A stretch of 36,874 bases of DNA from CALMEC01 sp964393105 (GTDB taxonomy: Bacteria; Actinomycetota; Thermoleophilia; Miltoncostaeales; Miltoncostaeaceae): NCBI GenBank assembly GCA_964393105.1, contig CAYMSM010000012.1, positions 1-36,874 of the forward strand, given 5' to 3'. Below are positions 32,023-36,874 of this stretch, in pieces. Under the pieces are notes generated by a model. It did not search any database and was not told the origin of the DNA. It saw nothing but the letters and a program-made list of their open reading frames with translations. How positions within the stretch are numbered: position 1 is the stretch's first letter; each line of letters starts with the position of its first letter. The position numbers and the translations under genes are program-made.

Positions 32023-32075
32023 CAGGGGGTGTCGCCAACCACCGGCCGTTCAAAAACCCCCTGACTGGCCGGTGG
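32023..32075. other. Possible pseudoknot-forming non-coding sequence
   Basis: Two perfect inverted repeats interlock. CAGGGGGT (32023-32030) pairs with ACCCCCTG (32056-32063), and CCACCGGCC (32039-32047), which lies inside that loop, pairs with GGCCGGTGG (32067-32075) outside it. This is the topology of an H-type pseudoknot. Further hairpins follow: GGCGGTGG-AAA-CCACCGCC at 32095-32113 and CCGAACCGGGC/GCCCGGTTCGG at 32189-32215. The transcribed strand is unknown. Confidence 0.4.
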
Positions 32076-32188
32076 GAGGGACCTCATCCAACCCGGCGGT
32101 GGAAACCACCGCCTGCAAAGGTGCACCCCCTCCGGTGCCCCTCCTCACCGTCTCAACCAGGCGGTGAACGTCTCATCTCATGTCCCCT

Positions 32189-32215
32189 CCGAACCGGGCC
32201 CCGCGCCCGGTTCGG
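32189..32215. terminator. Strong 11-bp hairpin, possible terminator
   Basis: Arms CCGAACCGGGC and GCCCGGTTCGG flank CCCGC. No U-run follows on either strand. It closes the structured part of the 31952-32382 gap, which otherwise holds no gene I can support. Confidence 0.4.
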
Positions 32216-32382
32216 CGGTTAACCCGACGAATTCATGAGGTCGCCTGTGCCACAACGACCGTTTGTGGCCCGTGCGCGAGGGGTGCGTGGAATGGCCACC
32301 GGTTGCGTGCACAACCCGTGTGCGCAATCAGCGTGTCATCAACGATGCAGTCAGACCGTTTTGGCACCATGGCGCGCATGGC

Positions 32383-32540
32383 ATCGGGTACGCCCGTGTT
32401 GCCACGGATGGTCAGGACGAGTCAGTGCAGATCGACGCCCTTGAGCAAGCCGGCTGCGAGCGGATCTACGTTGACCGGATGTCATGGTCCAGCAGATCGC
32501 CGAGACACTGGGTGTGAGCCTGGCTCAGCATCTCTCGCAG
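32383..32540 (+). pseudogene. Serine recombinase (resolvase) remnant
   Basis: An open stretch reads IGYARVATDGQDESVQIDAL then EQAGCERIYVDRMS, which is the N-terminus of a resolvase/invertase catalytic domain (normally IGYaRVSTddQ...QldaL..aGCeriy). The frame then breaks. In another frame the next bases read VQQIAETLGVSLAQHL, matching the C-terminal helix-turn-helix (IAetLGVS.AT.YRhL) of the same family. About 100 residues between the two are missing and the active-site Ser region is altered (VATD in place of VSTD). This is a deletion derivative of a resolvase, perhaps left by a transposon. Confidence 0.7.
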
Positions 32541-32774
32541 CCTCAGCGGCAAGAAGTGAGTCGTGGGGAGCAGCAACTGTCCATGAGATCGAGGCAACTC
32601 CAACTCCAGTTGCGGAGTTAGAAATGCGCTACCATGATCGTAGTGGATGAGCATTCATTCACCGAAGGGGAGTAACCCACAAACGTCTTGTCGTCACTAC
32701 GGCGTCATGCCCGGCGAGGCGGGCCACCGGCCGGGACAGACCTTCAGCTGATCACCCTCAGCCAGGAGGTCATC

Positions 32775-33581
32775 GTGAGCCCAGTGCCCCTTACCCAGGG
32801 CAACCGTTCTTTCGTTGCACGCGATGTTTTCGCTCGAGTGCTCGTCGGTGCCGAGAACACGTCTGCGAGCTTTCAGGCGGCCTGGCAGGCGCGCGTTCTC
32901 GCTGGCGAGCATGGCTCTGTCACCGTGATCGCCGTCGCCGACGTCGCTGCCGCCGCCCAGGCAGGCGCCGCTGCCGTTCACGCAGCTGCACAGATTCGGG
33001 CAGACGCCGATCGGGCGTTCGAACGGGCGGTGGCCCTCTCGGCCCCGGACACGGCTGCCGTTGTGGTCGGCCGGTCACGCGAGACGCTCCTCGCCCAGGT
33101 CGCCGCCACGGGCGCCACCCTGCTTGCGCTCGGCGCAGGCCCACATCGACGGATGACCGGTTTGTTGCTCGGTGAGGGCGGCTCGAGTCTGCTCCGCCAC
33201 AGTCCGTGTTCGGTACTGATCGCCCGTGAGTGCCGAACGGAGTCGTGGCCCCGACGCATCCTGGCGGGTATTGACGGGTCACCGCAGAGCCTTGACGGCG
33301 CGGCGTTCGCCGCGGACCTGGCCTGCAGCCACGGCGCGGAGCTCACCGTCATCACCGCGTTGGGCGGCAAGACCGTCGACGTGGACCGGGTTCGCGAACT
33401 CCATCCGCAGGTGCTGATCGACCCGCGCCCACCGGTTGATGCGCTGGTCGAGGAAGCACGCGACGGTGATCTGGTCGTGGTCGGCAGCCGCGGCCTGCAC
33501 GGCCTTGGCGCACTCGGCAGCGTCAGTGAGCGGGTCGCCCATCGCGCGGGCACGTCCGTCCTCGTCCTGCGCCCCGCATAG
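32775..33581 (+). CDS. Tandem universal stress protein (two UspA domains)
   Basis: The product has 268 residues from the GTG at 32775, chosen for its GGAGG site five bases upstream; the frame is open earlier. Domain 1 (about 20-150) begins RVLVGAENTSAS and ends SPCSVLIARE. Domain 2 (about 158-268) begins RILAGIDGSPQS and ends VVVGSRGLHGLGALGSVSERVAHRAGTSVLVLRP, containing the G-x2-G-x9-G(S/T)-type nucleotide-binding loop. Such tandem Usp proteins respond to stress or starvation in actinobacteria. It lies directly upstream of the TerC gene (36 bases), so the pair may be a stress/metal unit. The region upstream is degraded mobile DNA. Confidence 0.9.
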   Translation: MSPVPLTQGNRSFVARDVFARVLVGAENTSASFQAAWQARVLAGEHGSVTVIAVADVAAAAQAGAAAVHAAAQIRADADRAFERAVALSAPDTAAVVVGRSRETLLAQVAATGATLLALGAGPHRRMTGLLLGEGGSSLLRHSPCSVLIARECRTESWPRRILAGIDGSPQSLDGAAFAADLACSHGAELTVITALGGKTVDVDRVRELHPQVLIDPRPPVDALVEEARDGDLVVVGSRGLHGLGALGSVSERVAHRAGTSVLVLRPA

Positions 33582-33617
33582 TGGACGCCATCACCGCCGT
33601 TCGACGGAGATGCGTCG

Positions 33618-34568
33618 ATGTCTGACATATGGACGTGGGCGGTGCTCGCCACGATCGTCGGTGCCATGCTCGCGTTCGATCTTGCGTTCTTCGGGCGCGG
33701 GTCGAAAGAGATCACGTTCCGATCCGCGCTTGCGTGGAGCGTGGTCTGGGCGAGCGTCGGGGTTGGGTTCGTCGGCGTGGTGTGGTGGCTGCGGGGTGGC
33801 GCCGCCGCCGAGGAGTACCTGGCCGGGTTCATCATCGAGAAGAGCCTGTCGATCGACAACCTCTTCGTCTTCGCGCTCATCTTCGGTTACTTCGCCGTTC
33901 CTCTCGCCATGCAGCGGCGGGTGATCTTCTGGGGCATCGTCGGGGCGATCGTCCTGCGCGGCATCTTCATCTTCGCCGGAGCAGCGCTCCTGGACGCATT
34001 CCACTGGATGGTCTACGTGTTCGGCGGCTTCCTCGTGGTGACGGCGATCCGGATGGCCCGCCACTCCGAGGTCGAGATCCATCCCGAGCACAACCCGGCT
34101 CTGCGAGTGCTACGCAGGGTCATACCGCTGACGAGCGACTACCACGGTGACCGGTTTTTCATCCGCTCCGGTGGCAGGCGAATGGCGACGCCGCTTGTCG
34201 CCGCTTTCGTCCTCGTCGCGACGTTCGACGTGGTGTTCGCCGTCGATTCGATCCCGGCGATCTTCGCGGTGACCGACGACACGTTCGTCGTCTACGCGGC
34301 GAACGCGATGTCGCTGCTCGGGTTGACCGCGCTCTACTTCCTGCTCGCCGGCATGATCCAGCGCTTCCGGTATCTGAGCCTCGGCCTCGCGGTTGTGCTG
34401 GGGTTCGTCGGCATCAAGATGCTGATCTCCGACGCCTACAAGATCTCGATCCCGTTCTCGCTCGGCGTGATCGTCTTGGTGTTGACCGTCGCGATCGTCT
34501 GGTCGCTGCGATCCTCACGCGAGGAGCAAGGAGCGCCTCCCGACCCGACGTCGGCTACGAGTTCGTGA
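33618..34568 (+). CDS. TerC/Alx-family membrane transporter
   Basis: The product has 316 residues with about nine hydrophobic segments. Family motifs are FIIEKSLSIDNLFVFALIFGYFAVP, containing the acidic metal-binding Glu and Asp in the membrane, and a second similar copy FDVVFAVDSIPAIFAVTDDTFVVYAANAMSLLGLTALYFLL. TerC/Alx proteins are linked to tellurium resistance and, in E. coli and Bacillus, to manganese export. The 36-base gap after the Usp gene is too short for a yybP-ykoY-type manganese riboswitch. ATG start; the C-terminus is a short polar tail. Confidence 0.92.
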   Translation: MSDIWTWAVLATIVGAMLAFDLAFFGRGSKEITFRSALAWSVVWASVGVGFVGVVWWLRGGAAAEEYLAGFIIEKSLSIDNLFVFALIFGYFAVPLAMQRRVIFWGIVGAIVLRGIFIFAGAALLDAFHWMVYVFGGFLVVTAIRMARHSEVEIHPEHNPALRVLRRVIPLTSDYHGDRFFIRSGGRRMATPLVAAFVLVATFDVVFAVDSIPAIFAVTDDTFVVYAANAMSLLGLTALYFLLAGMIQRFRYLSLGLAVVLGFVGIKMLISDAYKISIPFSLGVIVLVLTVAIVWSLRSSREEQGAPPDPTSATSS

Positions 34569-34763
34569 GCGCCCAATTCGGTCGCGAGACGGCCGCAGGC
34601 CTTCGCCAGCCGAAGCGCGGCTTGGTCGCCCACAGCGATCGCGGCTGCGAATAACCGATGCCGGGTCGGAGGTGGTGGTGGCACACCCTCCGCAGGGTGG
34701 GACGCATACCTGCCGCAGCCTTCCGCGACTCCAAGGAGGGGTCATGACCGAACTCAGGGGGTT
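34569..34763 (+). other. Gap with a seven-codon open frame and good ribosome-binding site
   Basis: Nothing gene-like was seen except a sharp AAGGAGG site followed by ATG ACC GAA CTC AGG GGG TTG TGA (34744-34767). Its stop overlaps the GTG at 34764 of the next remnant frame (GTGA). It could be a short leader peptide or simply the truncated 5' end of a lost gene. Confidence 0.35.
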
Positions 34764-34949
34764 GTGACTGTCGCGCCGCGTAGGATGCGGACCATCGACG
34801 ACCTGCTCGCCAGCAATGCGCGCTTCATCGAGGACTTCCCAGCGGGACACCTCGACGTGTGCTCCTCGCGCCCCGACGTGCGCGTGTTCGGTGATCTCGA
34901 CGGCCAGCCGTTCGCCGGCGGCGGCGAGTGCCTCGAGGAGATCCGGCGT
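34764..34949 (+). pseudogene. Possible truncated beta-carbonic-anhydrase-like N-terminus
   Basis: The frame from GTG at 34764 reads MRTIDDLLASNARFIEDF then PAGHLDVCSSRPDVRVFG. The start resembles beta-carbonic anhydrases (..iDdlLanNaryae.f..gdLp), but the zinc motif C-x-D-x-R that should follow is missing. The frame then runs into sequence that matches an acyl-CoA ligase in another frame. I read it as a truncated fragment; the family call is weak. Confidence 0.3.
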
Positions 34950-35083
34950 GCAGAGCGTTGCCGCGCTACATCCGCTTCGTCGACAGCCTCCTCAAGACCG
35001 CCACCGAGCGGGTCGAGAAGGTCAAGCTGCGCGAGGAGGGCATCACGGCCGACACCTTCGACCGTGAGGCGATGACGCGGTGA
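34950..35083 (+). pseudogene. C-terminal fragment of an AMP-forming acyl-CoA synthetase
   Basis: In the frame ending at the TGA at 35083 the sequence reads CRALPRYIRFVDSLLKTATERVEKVKLREEG then ITADTFDREAMTR. This is the typical C-terminus of the acyl-CoA ligase family (PRYI.fvd.LPKT.T.Kv.K..LR), with the catalytic-lysine region partly changed (LLKTATERVEK). No N-terminal part or start is present. The stop overlaps the GTG of the DUF3237 gene (GTGA), as if the lost ligase had been translationally coupled to it. Confidence 0.65.
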
Positions 35084-35550
35084 GGCTGGAGCCCCTCTAT
35101 CGCGCGACCTTCCGCTACCCCGACGGCGGCCACGGGACGACGCTCGAGGGCGAGGCCGGCAGCGAGGGGCACTACTTCTTCGTGGCCGAGGGCGCGGTCG
35201 AGGGCCGCGTCCGCGGCGTTCTCCACGGTGCCAACCACCCCCGCTCGCGGGTGGACCGCACGGCCCTGCCGAGCATCCAGGGGGCGATCGAGACCGACGA
35301 CGGCGCCACGATCATCTTCGACTGGCGCGGTTTCGCCCGCTCCTATCCGGCGGAGCGTCGTCAGATCCTGGTGTCGGCGACCCACGTCAGCGGTGACGAG
35401 CGCTACGCTTGGCTCAACGACGTCGTCTGCGTCGGCGCCGGCGAGATACGGCCGCGCGACGCCTCCGGCGGCCCCCGAGCCGTGGTCGGAGGAGAGATCG
35501 ACTTCGTGATCGAGTTCGCGGAGGTAATCTGGGAGCCAATCACCGAGTAG
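35080..35550 (+). CDS. DUF3237-family protein
   Basis: The product has 156 residues from GTG at 35080. The pattern G..HGANHPRSRVDRTALPSIQGAIETDDGATIIFDWRG and the later GDERYAWLNDVVCVGAGEI match DUF3237 beta-barrel proteins, usually about 150 residues. Function unknown; they often sit beside degradation or CoA-ligase genes, which fits the ligase remnant whose stop it overlaps. The YciI-like gene follows after 13 bases, so the two are likely co-transcribed. No signal peptide. Confidence 0.75.
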   Translation: MRLEPLYRATFRYPDGGHGTTLEGEAGSEGHYFFVAEGAVEGRVRGVLHGANHPRSRVDRTALPSIQGAIETDDGATIIFDWRGFARSYPAERRQILVSATHVSGDERYAWLNDVVCVGAGEIRPRDASGGPRAVVGGEIDFVIEFAEVIWEPITE

Positions 35551-35563
35551 TCGGGAGGACGAT

Positions 35564-35854
35564 GTGTTCGCACTGCTCGCCACCTACACCAAGCCCGCCG
35601 AGGAGGTCGACCAGCTTCTGGATGAACACAGGGCCTGGATCATCCGCCACACGGAAGCCGGCAGGATCCTGCTCACCGCCCGCCAGGTTCCGCTGACGGG
35701 GGGCCTGATACTTGCTCGCGCGGGCAGCGTCGACGAAGTCTGGGAGATGATCCGCGAGGATCCCTTCCACGCCTCGGGCGCCGCCGAGTACGAGGTGCGC
35801 GAGTTCACCCCGGTGCGAGCGGCGCCCGGACTCGAGGGGCTCCTGGAGCAGTAG
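35564..35854 (+). CDS. YciI-like (YCII-related) small protein
   Basis: The product has 96 residues from the GTG at 35564, with a GGAGG site. The ferredoxin-like fold signature is visible: ALLATYTKPAEEVDQLLDEHRAWI with the conserved His, then GRILLTARQVPLTGGLILARAGS and WEMIREDPFHASGAAEYEVREF. YciI-like domains act as small-molecule-binding or dehalogenase-like subunits (muconolactone isomerase-type fold). Paired with the DUF3237 gene in an apparent catabolic remnant operon; the substrate is unknown. Confidence 0.82.
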   Translation: MFALLATYTKPAEEVDQLLDEHRAWIIRHTEAGRILLTARQVPLTGGLILARAGSVDEVWEMIREDPFHASGAAEYEVREFTPVRAAPGLEGLLEQ

Positions 35855-36029
35855 GACCGCGCGGGCGGCCCCTCAGACCGCCTCGCCCGCGAAGCCCCTC
35901 CAGGAGGGGACGTCGGGCAGCAGAGCGTCGCTTGCGCTGGTGGCGCTGCACGCGCTCAAGGATCTGGTCGAGAATCCGGATCGCGGCGACGATGCTCGCG
36001 CCCTTGTTTGAGCAGAGTCGCGCGGGGCG
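35855..36029. other. Gap without a recognisable gene
   Basis: GC-rich sequence between the YciI-like gene and the IS30 remnant. A minus-strand frame reads SIVAAIRILDQILERVQRHQ, which is helix-like, but it has no start, ribosome-binding site or family match. I see nothing I can support as a gene. Confidence 0.4.
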
Positions 36030-36414
36030 CTCACGCGGGAGTTGCCCCGGTACCTTTGCACCGGGTCGGGCGATACGCACACCCCGCCACGCGCGCCTAC
36101 CCACGGGCCGCGGACAGATCAAAGACGCCGTCTCGATCAGGCAACGCCCTCAAGGAAGCAGACGACCGGGCGGTGCCAGGCCACCGGGAAGGCGACTTGC
36201 TGATGCGCACACGCCCCAGCGCGATCGGCACGCTCACAGAACGCACCAGCCGCTACGTCATGCTCGTTGCCCTGCCCGATGGATACCGCGCGCCGACAAG
36301 GTCCGCGAGGCGCTTGCCACCACCATCCCGACGCTCCCCGACACGCTTCGGCGATCGCTCACTTGGGACCGCGGCAGGCAGTTGCGACTCGCCCTACGGC
36401 AGAAACGGACATAA
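36030..36414 (+). pseudogene. IS30-family transposase remnant with several frameshifts
   Basis: Three frames together give a broken IS30 transposase: LTRELPRYLCTG (about 36031), then GRGQIKDAVSIRQRP (36106), then, shifted, DDRAVPGHREGDLLM with SAIGTLTERTSRYVMLVALPDG, and back again with DKVREALATTIPTLPDTLRRSLTWDRG. IS30 members read DRAvPGHWEGDLi...SaigtLVERtsRyv.L..LP and later LtWDrG.EM. The N-terminal DNA-binding part and the C-terminus with the last catalytic Glu are missing. No terminal inverted repeats were found. It is an inactive fossil. Confidence 0.8.
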
Positions 36415-36684
36415 CCGCGGTTTGCGTGCGTTCAGGAAGTGGGTGTCGGAGAGGCCGCGACGGGGACCGCCGAATGTGTGCGTCTTCCGGGAGCAATGGC
36501 TTCAAGTCCGCTGAGCCCCTCGTCTGACCAAGGCGGTGCGTCCGCGCGATGATCGGGCGGGTGTCGGTCCCACGCGACGGAACGGCCCGGCGAACCCAAG
36601 GACCTTCGACGAGCGTACAGTCGGGAGGCTATCGGTGCGGAAGGCCAGGTGGGACGGATCGGCTGGGTGGTTGAACAGGGGGGT
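36415..36684. other. Gap upstream of mreB
   Basis: No gene recognised. It should contain the mreB promoter; TACAGT at about 36616-36621 is a fair -10, but I found no convincing -35. The mreB frame remains open upstream to at least 36601 without a better start. Confidence 0.35.
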
Positions 36685-36874
36685 ATGGAAGCTCGGGCCG
36701 AGGAGGTCGGCCCGGACGAGAGACGGAAGCGACTACGTGGGCTCGGCGGCCCGCGTCGGCCAGACATGGCCGTCGATCTCGGCACCGCCAACACGTTGGT
36801 GTATGTGGCCGGGCGCGGCGTCGTCCTCTTCGAGCCCTCGGTGGTGGCCATCGACGAGCGCACAAACGAGGTCT
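36685..36874 (+). CDS. mreB: Rod-shape-determining protein MreB (N-terminus only)
   Basis: The frame reads DMAVDLGTANTLVYVAGRGV then VLFEPSVVAIDERTNEV to the window edge. This is the unmistakable start of MreB, the actin-like filament protein that guides lateral wall synthesis, including the first phosphate-binding loop DLGTANT. Two starts are possible: ATG at 36685, giving 27 residues (MEARAEEVGPDERRKRLRGL...) before that motif, or ATG at 36766 exactly at MAVDLG. MreB normally has about ten residues before the motif; neither start has a well-spaced ribosome-binding site. The rest of the gene is outside the window. Confidence 0.88.
   Translation, partial: MEARAEEVGPDERRKRLRGLGGPRRPDMAVDLGTANTLVYVAGRGVVLFEPSVVAIDERTNEV

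Noticed and set aside
31952..32220. Known riboswitch, RNase P RNA, 6S RNA or group II intron
   Set aside because: I looked for conserved cores (cobalamin, TPP, manganese, RNase P, intron domain V) and found none; only generic inverted repeats remain.

Overview
The window is a contiguous stretch of a very GC-rich chromosome with frequent GTG starts, 4-base start/stop overlaps (ATGA, GTGA) and an actinobacterial gene order (uvrC-rapZ-yvcK, then gap-pgk-tpiA). A LexA box of the Gram-positive type (core CGAACATATGTTCG) and the general look of the proteins suggest a deep-branching actinobacterium such as a member of the Thermoleophilia/Solirubrobacterales. That placement is an inference from style and synteny, not from a marker-gene comparison. 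I saw no rRNA, tRNA or CRISPR array.

Layout. 1-6.3 kb (mostly minus): a secreted lipoprotein cut by the window edge, argS, an S33-type alpha/beta hydrolase (plus), rlmH, an M48/Ste24-like membrane protease and a lipoprotein cyclophilin. 6.3-14.0 kb (all plus): a cysteine-desulfurase-like protein without the PLP lysine, a TusA-like protein and serC, tightly overlapping; a radical SAM gene directly behind a perfect 20-bp LexA palindrome; then a redox cluster made of a MauE-MauD fusion, a Tat-exported cysteine-rich MauA-like protein, a membrane protein with a beta-propeller-like domain, and a nitronate monooxygenase, closed by a hairpin. 14.1-19.1 kb (minus): gpmI, a 490-base gap with a 109-bp tandem repeat, tpiA, pgk and gap. 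19.2-24.0 kb (minus): a DUF1097-like membrane protein where whiA might be expected, then yvcK, rapZ and uvrC. 24.0-27.2 kb (minus): a small membrane protein, a Uma2-family protein and a three-gene TadE/TadG-type pseudopilin operon whose last product carries VanY and lytic transglycosylase domains. 27.2-27.5 kb: an intergenic region packed with perfect inverted repeats. 27.5-31.95 kb: a 4-TM protein, a small four-cysteine protein, thrS, an APH-type kinase, and two unknowns. 31.95-36.7 kb is accessory and partly degraded: structured non-coding DNA, a resolvase remnant, a tandem universal-stress protein, a TerC transporter, remnants of an acyl-CoA ligase, DUF3237 and YciI-like genes, and a broken IS30 transposase. 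The window ends in the first codons of mreB.

How the genes work together. Most of the window is housekeeping: lower glycolysis (gap, pgk, tpiA, gpmI), tRNA charging (argS, thrS), ribosome maturation (rlmH), nucleotide excision repair (uvrC) and cell-envelope control (rapZ, yvcK, mreB). The unusual parts are the MauED/MauA-like/propeller cluster, which looks like a membrane-anchored relative of the quinoprotein amine dehydrogenase system without the known heavy chain or MauG; the pseudopilin operon ending in a peptidoglycan-hydrolase fusion; and the lysine-less NifS-like protein coupled to TusA and SerC.
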